Positions 1-10,982 of a DNA stretch of 64,000 nt are shown here, piece by piece (within the stretch, counting starts at the first letter, position 1; each line of letters begins with the position of its first letter). The notes under the pieces were generated by a model. That model did no database searches. It had not been told where the DNA came from and saw only the letters and a program-made list of their open reading frames with translations. Location of the stretch: the NCBI GenBank assembly GCA_963575745.1, contig CAUYUJ010018054.1:1-64000 (forward strand). The letters are read 5' to 3'. Source of the DNA: Prorocentrum cordatum. Taxonomy: Eukaryota; Sar; Dinophyceae; Prorocentrales; Prorocentraceae. The translations under genes were made by a program, and so were the position numbers.

Positions 1-1298
1 AAGGGTGTCGGCCGGCGCCGCCGCGGTCCACTTCAGCCAAGAAGTTGGAGGCGTCCGCGCGAGCCGAGGCTGCGAAGGAGAAGCGGACAGCCTTCCTGCA
101 CGGCATGTTCGGCGACCGTTTGGACGGTGATGACGCGGTGTCTACGGCCGACAGCGACGGCTTTGGTGACGACTCCGACCTGGCCTCGTCCGTGGGCGAC
201 TTCGAGGGGCTCGATAGCATCGTCGAGCAGGCCAGTCGCCAGCAGCCTTGCGGTGGCGGGGGCCCTTCGCCGTGCGCAGGCGGGTCCGACGCCTTCATCG
301 CTCCCGCGGGCATCCTCACCACGTTCGGCCCTTCGCCGCTGTTGGCGGCGGTTCCAGCAGTGCGGCCCCAGGCGCCGGTGCCCTTTTCAGTCCCCGCGCC
401 GACCACACAAGGGCACCGGGCCTTGGCGGCGGACCCAGGGCGGTCGCGGCCAAGTATGAGTATGGATGCAGCGGACGATGACCCATTCGCAGAGGTGGAT
501 GATTCAGCCGAGTGTCTACGTGCCCTGGCGGGTGACGAGACGGGGCCAGTCGACCCTGAGTGTGGCGTGGGCGAGGGTAATCGCGAGTCGGTCGATGGGG
601 CCGACGGTAATCAGTGCAAGGAATCCGCTCCCTGTGCGAGGCAACCGCGGTCTCGGACATCCCACCGCGTTCCCTCGTCTGCGGCGGTGTCCAGCGCGGC
701 TGCACATGCTGATCCTGATCTCGGTCCCCAGGAGAGGCGCAGCGGCGGTGCTGATGAAGCGAGCTACTGGATCTCGGAGTCCACCTGGCAGGAAGCGGCC
801 TCGTCGCGGACCTCGAGCTTCGCGAGCTCTGAGCCGTGGACGGTGATATCCGACTCCATCGCGTACCGCCTCGGAGGTCACGGTATCGCAGGCATCAGCC
901 ACCAGCGCAGCCAGTGGGTCAGGCAGGTTGAGGAGGCAGTTCGACGGCATCATGAGGTACCTGCGGATCGAACACAGCAGGGCGTCACGAGCAGCAGGAC
1001 CCTCCCGCCTACGCGACGTTACGTCAGCCAGTCAGTGTCCGGACGAGCCTCCGAGATCCATCCGATACGGGCAGTCGATGCTGGTGGGCCGCAGTGCACA
1101 CAGTCGTCAGCCAGCTCTACAAGTTCAGCCATGGCCCATCAAAACACTCGGTCCAACTACGACGCTGGTTGGCGACCTCGCTGCAGCAGGAATGGCCGCA
1201 GACTTTGCCGCAGGAGTCCCGCTCTGCCCGACGAGCGCTTGCAGGAACGAGGCCTGTGTCCGGACCTTCGCAGCGCTCGAGGCGGTTCCCTGAGTTGA
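1..1298 (+). pseudogene. LINE copy A: linker between endonuclease and reverse transcriptase, frameshifted
   Basis: This open frame (in frame from position 45) is the copy-A equivalent of the low-complexity linker after the endonuclease in copy B. It is rich in Ala, Ser, Pro and acidic residues and carries the 69-bp hairpin repeat at 360-428. The frame is aligned with copy B up to about position 960. From about 960 to 1,245 the two copies differ by many substitutions and small indels, and the copy-A frame is lost, with reading resuming in another frame at about 1,094. No catalytic motif lies in this piece, so it is recognised by its near identity to copy B. Confidence 0.85.
360..428 (+). repeat. 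69-bp hairpin repeat, copy 1 (inside LINE copy A)
   Basis: The core is an inverted repeat: CCGGTGCCCTTTT on the left and its complement on the right (375-419). One mismatch in the right arm distinguishes it from copy 2. The left arm ends in TTTTCAG, which resembles a 3' splice site. Confidence 0.85.
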
Positions 1299-2329
1299 CC
1301 TGGAAGGAATTTCGGCGTCAGTTGTTCCTTGTCAGCAACCTGGACGCTCACAAGGTTGTAGCGCTCGCCGACGCGGCCAGTGCTGCACTTCGCCGCGCTC
1401 GAGGACGGGCTCTCGGAGCGTCCCTCAGGCAGTTCAAGGAGTGGATTGTTACGCCCGACGGCACCACGACGCTGTTCCGCTCCCTCAAGAAGGGCCCCGA
1501 GATTGATGATGAAGTACACACGGTAGGCGGCGTCCACCTGGTCCACCCTCGGGACGTCGTCGACCACAAGGCCAAGACGTGGCACGGGCTCTGGGCCCCG
1601 CAGCCTGGGGACGGCGACGAGCTGGGCGCCTTCTGGTTCGAGTTGCGGCAGTACCTCGGCGAGGGAGATGGGCCGTACCTCGGCGAGGGAGATGTGCCGT
1701 CCTTGGACCTTCAGCGGTTGCGGGCAGCTTTGTCTCATATGCGGCCACGTACTGGACGAGGCGTCGATCAGCTTCGCCCCACGGACATCGAGCGGCTCCC
1801 CGACTCGGCCTTACGCGAGCTGCTCGCGATCTACGAGACTGTTGAGCACCTCGGTAGTTGGCCTTGGCAACTCCTCCTCGTCACGGGCCAGCTCTTAGCC
1901 AAGCGGCAAGGGGGCGAGCGTGTGATCGGGCTCATGTGCATGGTGGCTTGTGTGTGGAGTCAGGCGCGCGAGGATGACGTGCGGCTCTGGGCGGACGCCA
2001 CCTCCCCCACGTGGGACGCGGCGGCGCGGGGCAACTCGGCGGTGTTCGAGGCCTTCGTCAGGGCCACGGACGAGGAGGCCTACAGCACGCTCGGCTTCGC
2101 GTGCGCGCGCGCCATGCTGGACGTGAAGTCCTTCTACGACTCCATGAACTGGGTCAAGCTGGGCAGGGCGGCGCTGCGGCTCGGCTTCCCGCCGACGGTG
2201 CTCGCCCTCAGAGCTCCAGCAGTGCATGGCGCCGAGGGTTCTTCTCATGAACGGCACGGCGTCCGAGGCTTCCAGCCCACCAGGTCCATCGTGCATTCAG
2301 GTCGGGCACGAGGTTCGCGCGGTGCATGA
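1094..2329 (+). pseudogene. LINE copy A: N-terminal half of reverse transcriptase, frameshifted before motif B
   Basis: The product continues the retrotransposon polyprotein from the pre-RT region (RFPELTWKEFRRQLFLVSNL) into the palm of the reverse transcriptase. RT motif A is visible as MLDVKSFYDSM at 2,114-2,146, with the first catalytic Asp. Compared with copy B there is one extra base near 2,210, one missing base near 2,270 and a 4-base deletion near 2,295. The last removes the QG pair of motif B and throws the frame, so the open frame ends at 2,329. The Trp codon that is TAG in copy B at 6,625 is intact here (TGG near 1,863). Confidence 0.9.
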
Positions 2330-3587
2330 CCTACTTCATCCTGGAGAGGGTCACGCAGCAGGCCCCTTCAGCGGCGCTCCAGCCGAGGATTTGGGTCGAC
2401 GACCTGTCTGAGTCCGCGGTGGGTACGAGCGCTGCCGTCACGAGCACCATGACCGAGGTAGTCAGTACTACTTGCGACCAGTTTGTGTCCGACGGCCTGG
2501 CCATCTCGCCGAAGAGTGTCATTGTGTGTAATCGACCGCGTGACCTTCGTCGCATTGTTGCTGCAGTTCGGAAGCGGGGGCATGTTGTTCACGGTGCTCG
2601 ATGCGCCCCTTGCCTTGGTGTGGATCTTCGGGCTGGCAGAGGTGGTCCTCGCCCTACTCGAGGAGCCCGCATGAAGAAGTCGGGGGTGTCGCATTTGCGT
2701 GTTCGAGGCTTTGCTCGGGCCAGCAAGCAGTATCGCACTTGCCTCAAGATCGAGAACGCGTCCCCGCAGGCGGCCGCCACGTACGGGCACCAGGTGTACG
2801 GCGTGTTCGGCCAGGCTCGGCAGCAGCTTCGACAACGACTCGGAGCAGTTTGCGCAGCTTCTGGTCGTGGACGTTGCCTCACCACGGTGCTGCAGATCCG
2901 CATGGGAGCTCAAGATCCAGCTCGTCGGCTTCCCCGCGGGCAGCTCGACATGTGGTTCCGCGGCTGGCAGCACTCACCGGCGTTGCGGCAGCGAGTGCAG
3001 CAGGCGTGGGTGTCGATTCACGACTGTCTTCGTGCCGCTCCCGCTGGACACCGACCTCGGCTTGTACGCGGGCCTATATCAGCCGTTCAGGCACTTCTCC
3101 TTGATTACGATTGGCAGCCAGTTGGGCCCCTAGGGTGGGCAAGGCTTTGCGATGACGGACAATGGGAGCGCTGGGCCTTTCCTCACGCCGATGAGTTAGC
3201 CGATGGGTCCGCTCGGCGCCTGATCGACGCCTTCGACGCGACCGTGCTTGAGCATCTGTGGCGGCAGGCGTCGGAGCATTGGTGTGGAGAGGGCTTGCAG
3301 GGCGGAGCCGACCTCGACTCGCTGCGGGCCACGGTGAAGATGCTTGATGCCACGACTCGTGGACGGTCGCTGGCGTCCCTCCTCATCACCATCGCGGCGG
3401 GCGGCACGTGGCCTGGCTCGCGTCTCGAGGAGTCCTTCGACGACATCGACGGTCAGGACACCTGGTGTCCTCGGTGCCAGTGTTGCGTCGAGACCCCGAT
3501 GCATCGACACTGGGAGTGCAGTGCCAACATCGGGTCCAAGGCGCACGAGCTGAGCGGGCACCTGGTGGGCAGGGCCATGGCCGAGGC
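2326..3587 (+). pseudogene. LINE copy A: reverse transcriptase palm/thumb and zinc knuckle
   Basis: The segment begins in the RT palm and shows motif C as IWVDDLSE at about 2,386-2,409 (V-D-D instead of the more usual A-D-D). A long basic thumb/connection region follows, then a Cys/His knuckle CPRCQCCVETPMHRHWEC at about 3,466-3,519. The frame stays open across the copy A/copy B junction at about 3,587 and on to a TGA at 3,805-3,807. RNase H should follow the knuckle, as in copy B, but here it is replaced by the start of the next unit. Catalytic pieces of this copy are therefore split over three frames and it cannot be autonomous. Confidence 0.9.
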
Positions 3588-3900
3588 AGCCCCAACGGGA
3601 GGAGGCGGCGGCGTCGAGGCGCCAGTCGGGGTCGGTGCCAGCGCCACCGCCGCGGCGGCCTCGGACGCCACTGGTGGCGGTGAGGAGGTGGCGCGCCTTG
3701 CAGCAGAAGCCGCCAAGCTCAGCGAGGCCAAGTTCAGGGCCGCGGAGCGAGCTGTTGAGGCCGGCGGTGGCAAGGGTCACGGCGGCAAGGCGGCTTCCGC
3801 GGTCTGACGCCAGGCCGCCGCGGCCGACAGCACCGCGGCGCAGGGCGTATCCAACGCGCCCAAGTTTGAAGAACAGGGGGGCCCGCCGACGGCGGCAGCA
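3588..3900 (+). pseudogene. LINE copy B: N-terminal coiled-coil-like region ahead of the endonuclease
   Basis: After the duplication junction the frame of copy A carries on into Gly/Ala-rich sequence and a short heptad-like stretch (EEVARLAAEAAKLSEAKF), then reaches a TGA at 3,805-3,807. The 93 bases after this stop are open in the same frame and lead directly into the endonuclease ORF at 3,901. The stop is thus a single in-frame nonsense codon, plausibly CGA to TGA. I infer that this is the region of the element that precedes its endonuclease, possibly an ORF1-like or nucleic-acid-binding part. No known domain is visible in it. Confidence 0.7.
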
Positions 3901-6627
3901 GTGGAGTTGACGTCAGATGGGCAAGCTGAATGTGCTCCAGCAGCTGCTCCTAGGGGGCTACGCGTCGATGGCGTTCGCGTTGATCGACAGGCCGTGGACT
4001 CCAGCGAGTTCGAACGGCGCCTTTTCTTCGGTAATATCACGTCTATGGGGCCCCAGTCGTGGCAGTTTGTGCATGACAGCACGCAGGAGTATGATTACGT
4101 GAGCTTCGTCGAGACGCACGTCAGGGCCTCGGCGCAGCTCAGCAGTTGGCGCCGCAAGGCCAAGCGCCAAGGATGGCGGCTGATGTGCAACCCAGCCCGA
4201 CCGAGCAAGGGGTCCGGCACGGAGGGTGGCGAGTGGATCCTCGCCCACAGCCACCTGCATGCCAGCAGTCTGGCAGCGACCACTCCTGCGCCCAAGCAGC
4301 TGCGGGCGCCGTCCACCTCGGACTTGGACGGCTTTCAGGCCAGCGTCCTGCACATGAAAGGGTTCGCGCTGGTGGCGATTGTGTTCTACGCCTTCTCCTC
4401 CATGGGTTGGGCGCAGGACAACTTGCGGCGGTGCGCGCGCCTCGGCGCGCTGGTCACGGCGCTCCAGCTGCCGTGGTTCATCCTCGGGGACTTCAACATG
4501 GGCGCGTCCGTGTTGCAGCACCGTGGTTTCGTCAAGCGCGTTGGTGGGCACATCCTGCAGTGCGAGGCCGCCGTCACTTGTGATGCAGGGCAGTGTGGGT
4601 CGCACATCGACTTCGGCCTGTGCTCGGCCTCATGCCTACCGTACCTCACGAGCTTCGCCGACGTGCAAGCGGTGCCTTGGAAGACCCACTGCGGGCTCGT
4701 GCTGGGCATTCGCGGCAGTGGCGAGCAGCTTTTTTCAAGACAGCTGGTGGCGCCGCGGCCCCTGCCTGAAGGGTGTCGGCCGGCGCCGCCGCGGTCCATT
4801 TCAGCCAAGAAGTTGGAGGCGTCCGCGCGAGCCGAGGCTGCGAAAGAGAACCGGACAGCCTTCCTGCACGGCATGTTCGGCGACCGTTTGGACGGTGATG
4901 ACGCGGTGTCTACGGCCGACAGCGACGGCTTTTGTGACGATTCCGACCTGGCCTCGTCCGTGGGCGACTTCGAGGGGCTCGATAGCATCGTCGAGCAGGC
5001 CAGTCGCCAGCAGCCTTGCGGTGGCGGGGGCCCGTCGCCGTGCGCAGGCGTGTCCGACGCCTTCATCGCTCCCACGGGCAGCCTCACCGCGTTCGGCCCT
5101 TCGCCGCTGTTGGCGGCGGTTCCAGCAGTGCGGCCCCAGGCGCCGGTGCCCTTTTCAGTCCCCGCGCCGACCGCAAAAGGGCACCGGGCCTTGGCGGCGG
5201 ACCCAGGGCGGTCGCGGCCAAGTATGAGTATGGATGCAGCGGACGATGACCCATTCGCAGAGGTGGATGATTCAGCCGAGTGTCTACGTGCCCTGGCGGG
5301 TGACGAGACGGAGCCAGTCGACCCTGAGTGTGGCGTGGACGAGGGTAATCGCGAGTCGGTCGATGGGGCCGACGGTAATCAGTGCAAGGAATCCGCTCCC
5401 TGTGCGAGGCAACCACGGTCTCGGACATCCCACCGCGTTCCCTCGTCTGCGGCGGTGTCCAGCGCGGCTGCACATGCTGATGCTGATCTCGGTCCCCAGG
5501 AGAGGCGCAGCGGCGGTGCTGATGAAGCGAGCTACTGGATCTCGGAGTCCACCTGGCAGGAAGCGGCCTCGTCGCGGACCTCGAGCTTCGCGAGCTCTGC
5601 GCCGTGGACGGTGATATCCGACTCCATCGCGTACCGCCTCGGAGGTCACGGCATCGCAGGCATCAGCCACCAGCACAGCCAGTGGGTCAGGCAGGTTGAG
5701 GAGGCAGTTCGACGGCATCATGAGGTACCTGCGGATCACACTGCAGGGGCGTCACGAGCAGCAGGACCCCGTCTACGCGACGGTTACGTCAGCCAGGTCA
5801 GTGTCGACGAGCCTCCGGAGATCATCGATAGCAGGCAGTCGATCAGCTGGTGGGCCGCAGTGCACACAGTCGTCAGCAAGCTCGGCAAGTTCAGCATGGC
5901 CCAGCACACGTCGGTCAACTACGCTCGTGAGCGACCTCGGCTGCAGCAGGAATGTCGCAGACTTGCGCGCAGGAGTCCCGCTCTTGCCCGACGAGCGCTT
6001 GCAGGACGGCGGCCTGTGTCCGGACCTTCGCAGCGCTCGAGGCGGTTCCCTGAGTTGACCTGGAAGGAATTTCGGCGTCAGTTGTTCCTTGTCAGCAACC
6101 TGGACGCTCACGAGGTTGTAGCGCTCGCCGACGCGGCCAGTGCTGCACTTCGCCGCGCTCGAGGACGGGCTATCGGAGCGTCCCTCAGGCAGTTCAAGGA
6201 GTGGATTGTTACGCCCGACGGCACCACGACGCTGTTCCGCTCCCTCAAGAAGGGCCCCGAGATTGATGATGAAGTACACACGGTAGGCGGCATCCACCTG
6301 GTCCACCCTCGGGACGTCGTCGACCACAAGGCCAAGACGTGGCACGGGCTCTGGGCCCCGCAGCCTGGGGACGGCGACGAGCTGGGCGCCTTCTGGTTCG
6401 AGTTGCGGCAGTACCTCGGCGAGGGAGATGGGCCGTACCTCGGCGAGGGAGATGTGCCGTCCTTGGACCTTCAGCGGTTGCGGGCAGCTTTGTCTCATAT
6501 GCGGCCACGTACTGGACGAGGCGTCGATCAGCTTCGCCCCACGGACATCGAGCGGCTCCCCGACTCGGCCTTACGCGAGCTGCTCGCGATCTACGAGACT
6601 GGTGAGCACCTCGGTAGTTGGCCTTAG
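3901..6627 (+). pseudogene. LINE copy B: AP-type endonuclease and N-terminal reverse transcriptase, ends at a nonsense codon
   Basis: This is the best preserved endonuclease in the window. Residues about 40-275 match the exonuclease-endonuclease-phosphatase fold of non-LTR retrotransposons: a Glu in FVETHV (near 4,108), GDFNMG at 4,487-4,504, SHIDFGL at about 4,599-4,619 and the terminal His in WKTHCGL near 4,680. A linker of about 300 low-complexity residues follows, then the pre-RT region. The frame ends at TAG (6,625-6,627) where copy A has TGG, a G-to-A change. The frame is open upstream of 3,901, so 3,901 is only a GTG-type boundary and not a demonstrated start. The role would be nicking target DNA to prime reverse transcription. 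Confidence 0.93.
5128..5196 (+). repeat. 69-bp hairpin repeat, copy 2 (inside LINE copy B)
   Basis: A perfect 13-bp inverted repeat (CCGGTGCCCTTTT / AAAAGGGCACCGG) spans 5,143-5,187 around a 19-nt loop. The surrounding bases (GTGCGGCCCCAGGCG to the left) are shared with the other two copies. It is read in frame within the LINE linker. Confidence 0.9.
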
Positions 6628-7876
6628 CAACTCCTCCTCGTCACGGGCCAGCTCTTAGCCAAGCGGCAAGGGGGCGAGCGTGTGATCGGGCTCATGTGCA
6701 TGGTGGCTTGTGTGTGGAGTCAGGCGCGCGAGGATGACGTGCGGCTCTGGGCGGGCGCCACCTCCCCCACGTGGGACGCGGCGGCGCGGGGCAACTCGGC
6801 GGTGTTCGAGGCCTTCGTCAGGGCCACGGACGAGGAGGCCTACAGCACGCTCGGCTTCGCGCGCGCGCGCCATGCTGGACGTGAAGTCCTTCTACGACTC
6901 CATGAACTGGGTCAAGCTGGGCAGGGCGGCGCTGCGGCTCGGCTTCCCGCCGACGGTGCTCGCCCTCGAGCTCCAGCAGTGCATGGCGCCGAGGGTTCTT
7001 CTCATGAACGGCACGGCGTCCGAGGCTTTCCAGCCCACCAGGTCCATCGTGCAGGGGCTCAGGTCGGGCACGAGGTTCGCGCGGTGCATGACCTACTTCA
7101 TCCTGGGGAGGGTCACGCAGCAGGCCCCTTCAGCGGCGCTCCAGCCGAGGATTTGGGTCGACGACCTGTCTGAGTCCGCGGTGGGTACGAGCGCTGCCGT
7201 CACGAGCACCATGACCGAGGTAGTCAGTACTACTTGCGACCAGTGTGTGTCCGACGGCCTGGCCATCTCGCCGAAGAGTGTCATGGTGTGTAATCGACCG
7301 CGTGACCTTCGTCGCATTGTTGCTGCAGTTCGGAAGCGGGGGCATGTTGTTCACGGTGCTCGATGCGCCCCTTGCCTTGGTGTGGATCTTCGGGCTGGCA
7401 GAGGTGGTCCTCGCCCTACTCGAGGAGCCCGCATGAAGAAGTCGGGGGTGTCGCATTTGCGTGTTCGAGGCTTTGCTCGGGCCAGCAAGCAGTATCGCAC
7501 TTGCCTCAAGATCGAGAACGCGTCCCCGCAGGCGGCCGCCACGCACGGGCACCAGGTGTACGGCGTGTTCGGCCAGGCTCGGCAGCAGCTTCGACAACGA
7601 CCCGGAGCAGTTTGCGCAGCTTCTGGTCGTGGACGTTGCCTCACCACGGTGCTGCAGATCCGCATGGGAGCTCAATATCCAGCTCGTCGGCTTCCCCGCG
7701 GGCAGCTCGACATGTGGTTCCGCGGCTGGCAGCACTCACCGGCGTTGCGGCAGCGAGTGCAGCAGGCGTGGGTGTCGATTCACGACTGTCTTCGTGCCGC
7801 TCCCGCTGGACACCGACCTCGGCTTGTACGCGGACCTATATCAGCCGTTCAGGCACTTCTCCTTGATTACGATTGA
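6628..7876 (+). pseudogene. LINE copy B: reverse transcriptase palm, frameshifted, ends at a second nonsense codon
   Basis: The segment contains RT motif A (MLDVKSFYDSM, from 6,872), motif B (RSIVQGLRSGTRFA, about 7,039-7,085) and motif C (IWVDDLSE, about 7,148-7,171), so all three palm motifs are intact. A two-base shortening of the alternating GC run at about 6,860, relative to copy A, shifts the frame between the upstream ORF and motif A. The frame then runs to TGA at 7,874-7,876, where copy A has TGG. This is the second G-to-A Trp-to-stop change in copy B. Reading resumes in the same frame directly after the stop. Confidence 0.92.
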
Positions 7877-9545
7877 CAGCCATTTGGGCCTCTAGGGTGG
7901 GCAAGGCTTTGCGATGACGGACAATGGGAGCGCTGGGCCTTTCCTCACGCCGATGAGTTAGCCGATGGGTCCGCTCGGCTCCTGATCGACGCCTTCGACG
8001 CGACCGTGCTTGAGCATCTGTGGCGGCAGGCGTCGGAGCATTGGTGTGGAGAGGGCTTGCAGGGCGGAGCCGACCTCGACTCGCTGCGGGCCACGGTGAA
8101 GATGCTTGATGCCACGACTCGTGGACGGTCGCTGGCGCCCCTCCTCATCACCATCGCGGCGGGCGGCACGTGGCCTGGCTCGCGTCTCGAGGAGTCCTTC
8201 GACGACATCGACGGTCAGGACACCTGGTGTCCTCGGTGCCAGTGTTGCGTCGAGACCCCGATGCATCGACACTGGGAGTGCAGTGCCAACATCGGGTCCA
8301 AGGCGTACGAGCTGAGCGGGCACCTGGTGGGCAGGGCCATGGCCGAGGGCGACGCCTTCCCGTGTTTCTGGTTGCGCGGGATGATCCCTGCGGCTTGGAC
8401 GGCAGTACCCGAGCCTATGGATCATGATGATTGGAGCTACCTCGGCGTGGCCAACCTTGACGACGCGGTCCTCGGCACGGGCACGCTGCACCAGCCGCTC
8501 GCCCGACTTGGTGACGCTAGCGGAGGGGCCGACTCCAAGCATCCGCGACTTCGTCGGGTCGGCGTTGCAGTATGCTGGGTGTCCGCTGGCGCCGTGGACG
8601 TGGAGGCTGCTATCTTAGGGCCGCTGTCTGGCCCACGCCAAACAGTTCATCGTGGTGAACTTCGGGCCTTGGTGCTAGCCGCGGGCCACCCCCGTGGGCC
8701 GACTGTTTTCTTCACGGATAACTTGGCCGTATGTGATGGCTGGTGGGCTCGATTGGACCAACGGCCTACTGGTCCCGACAGCGACTTGTGGCACGCTTTG
8801 TCGCGCATCTTCCTGCAGCGGGATCGTAGCGAGTTCTTTGTCGAGCACGTCAACTCGCACCTCAGTGCCGCGGGAGCGGCTGCTCGAGGAGTACCTGCAG
8901 AGGTGTTGCGAGGCAATGCCATGGCCGATGTCCTGGCGGGCCATGCTGCCAAGCAGTGCCGACTACCAGCGGATGTTCGAGCACGCGTGCGTGATGTGGA
9001 GTACATGGCCGCCATGGTGCGGTGGAGGCTCTTGCGCTCGACGCTGGACGCCGCGGAGGCTCGGGACGCCAGGCCGTCCCAGCGCAGGAAGCGTCGGCCA
9101 CGGCGCGTCCCACCAGCGCCACGAGTGGCAGCAGCCTTTTCTTCCCAGCATGTGCTTCATGCGGATGGTCGCAGTTGCCAGCGATGCCGTTGTTCCGCAG
9201 GGCACTCCACCCAGACCGAGTGGCTCTCCTGGTCGTGTGGGGGCTTGGTCGATGCGGAAGCTGGACTGGCCAGGTTGGGGCCCATTGCTGGAGGTGTTGA
9301 TGGTGTTCTCAAGATTGCCGATCAGGATGTGGACAGCTCGCACACGATGAGGTGGCATCGAGATCTAGATGTATGGTTATGCCGAACATGCGGGTGCTTC
9401 GCGCGTCCTGCCCTTCGCGCCCTGGGTCGTGGGCTGCTGGCTCCGTGTCTCGGACGACCATCTGACACGGGAAGCGTGTACATGGACAGGCTGAGTAGGG
9501 GTCTTTGGCCCAAGGTGGGCGCACCTCAGGGGTACGTCGAGCAGT
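7877..9545 (+). pseudogene. LINE copy B: zinc knuckle, RNase H and C-terminal Cys-rich module
   Basis: The frame after the TGA runs through the knuckle (about 8,228-8,282) into a complete RNase H domain. Its four catalytic acidic residues can be placed: GDASGG near 8,511, HRGELRAL near 8,648, FTDNLAV near 8,707 and GNAMADVLAG near 8,915. A basic segment follows, then two Cys pairs (SCQRCRC and WLCRTCGCFA) and a closing LRALGRGLLAPCLGRP...LSRGLWP motif of a kind I associate with the C termini of dinoflagellate LINE proteins. RNase H would degrade the RNA strand during target-primed reverse transcription. The retrotransposon protein probably ends near 9,545, although the frame stays open to 10,783. 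Confidence 0.9.
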
Positions 9546-10783
9546 ACTTGGACCTAGACGATGATGAGCACATTCGAGGAGCCAGCCCTGGAGGACAGGT
9601 TGCACGGTCTGGTGCTCAGCAGGCGCGAGTGGCGAGCAGGTGGCCCAGGGCCTCGGCACCAGGACGGAGGCGGCGTCCGCGGCCGAGCTCCTGCAGGCCC
9701 GAGGGGCTCGCGCTGCGGCGACGGGCGGCCAGGCCCACTGCTGACGGCGCGGGCTTGCGGTGGGGCCGCGGGCGCAGCCCTGCGTCAGGCCCCGCAGTCG
9801 AGGGCGGGGCGAGGCGACGCCCGCGCTCCACCTCGGGGCCTGAGCTGAGGGCGACCTGCGCGAGGCTTCTGGCGGCAGCTCGGCGCCCGCTGGACGAGGT
9901 CGACGGGCCAGCTGGCAGCGTGGTGGCGCCAGCTGGGTTGGGCGCGGAGGCGCCTCCCGTTGGAGCAGTCAGGCGGTGTCGGAGCGCTTCGCCGTCCGGA
10001 GCTTCGCGGGCGACGCGGCCTCTCGTCGAGCCTCGTGCGGCCCCAGGCGGCGGTGCCCTTTTCAGTCCCCGCGCCGACCACAAAAGGGCACCGGGCATTG
10101 GCGATGCGCGGGCGGCTTGCCCAGCAGGGGCTGCTGGCGCTGGCGCGGGCGCCCGCGGAGGCGCTGCTGGCGGGGCTGCTGCTGGCATGGACGGCCTCCC
10201 CAGCCAGAGAGGTGGCGAGAGGAGCGACCCAGGGGGGCCAGTCCCGATGGGGGCGGCCCCCCAGGGTCCAAGTTGCGGATCAGGCAGTTGGGGGCGCCCT
10301 GCGATAAATTGCCCCAGCGACCGACTTGGAGGACGACATCCTGCGCGCCAGCCTGGAGCGCACGGGTGTCCTCGCCAGTTCGACGTCGTCGAGCCCTTCG
10401 AGCAGGTGAGCTCCGTGGACGCGGCTGGCGGCGTCGGCAGCGTGTGGCCGACCGTCGGAACCTTGGACGACGTGGAGGTCGGGTCGGCCTTCGGCGACTA
10501 CGACGAGGCGGTCTGCGAGGACCTCAAACGGGGCCGCTCCGCCGAGCGGCCGTGGCGAGGCGTGCGGCCGCGCCTGCTGGGCGCCGAGGCGGTGGCGCCG
10601 CCCGCTGCTCGGCGCAGGCGGGCCCTCTCGCCTCCTGGCGAGCGGCGGGGCCAGAGGGCGCGGCTCGGCGGCGTGGAGCTGCCGCCCGCTCCTGCCGCCT
10701 CGAGCTTCGCCGAGCTGGTGCGGCTGGCGGCGGGGGCGCCGCCCGTGCGGGGCCGCGCGGCTGGGCCTCGCTGGGCGGCCTGA
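9546..10783 (+). CDS. GC-rich open frame continuing from the LINE, function unknown
   Basis: The RNase H frame stays open for a further 410 codons, ending at TGA 10,781-10,783. The translation is dominated by Ala, Arg, Gly and Pro, with one more ordinary stretch near 10,380-10,520 (FDVVEPFEQVSSVDAAGGVG and LDDVEVGSAFGDYDEAV). I recognise no domain. High GC content alone can keep a frame open over this length, and other frames are also open here. It may be LINE 3' sequence, an exon of another gene, or non-coding. I do not assign a product. Confidence 0.3.
10035..10104 (+). repeat. 69-bp hairpin repeat, copy 3 (outside the duplicated LINE block)
   Basis: This copy shares the same hairpin, with an 11-bp perfect stem (GGTGCCCTTTT), and the same flanking bases as the LINE copies. 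It lies in unrelated GC-rich sequence and in a different reading frame, so it looks like an independently mobile or dispersed unit and not part of the LINE duplication. Confidence 0.8.
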
Positions 10784-10982
10784 GCGCCCGCCGCGGCCCG
10801 CGGCCGAGGCCCGCCCCGCGCGCGGCTCGGCCGTGGGCGTTCGCCCGACGGGATCTCCCGCCACGTCCCCCTGTGGGCGGGAGACGGTCGTGGCTACGCT
10901 CCGCCCGTGCGGGCGGCCGAGGGGCGCGTGTCGCGCGAAGTCCCCGCGGACTTCAGACGCTCGCCTTCTTGGGTCCGAATGC

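Larger units (their letters stand above)
1..8350 (+). repeat. Tandem duplication of a retrotransposon segment, period about 4.77 kb
   Basis: Positions 1-3,587 and 4,769-8,349 align nearly base for base with an offset of 4,768 that drops to about 4,762 after small indels. The copies separate at about 3,587/8,349, just after the zinc knuckle. There the upstream copy runs into the N-terminal and endonuclease part of the downstream copy, while the downstream copy continues into RNase H. This is the pattern of a head-to-tail duplication of the block from pre-endonuclease to zinc knuckle, with only the last copy keeping the true 3' end. Position 1 of the window already lies inside copy A, so its endonuclease part is cut off by the window edge. 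Confidence 0.93.
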
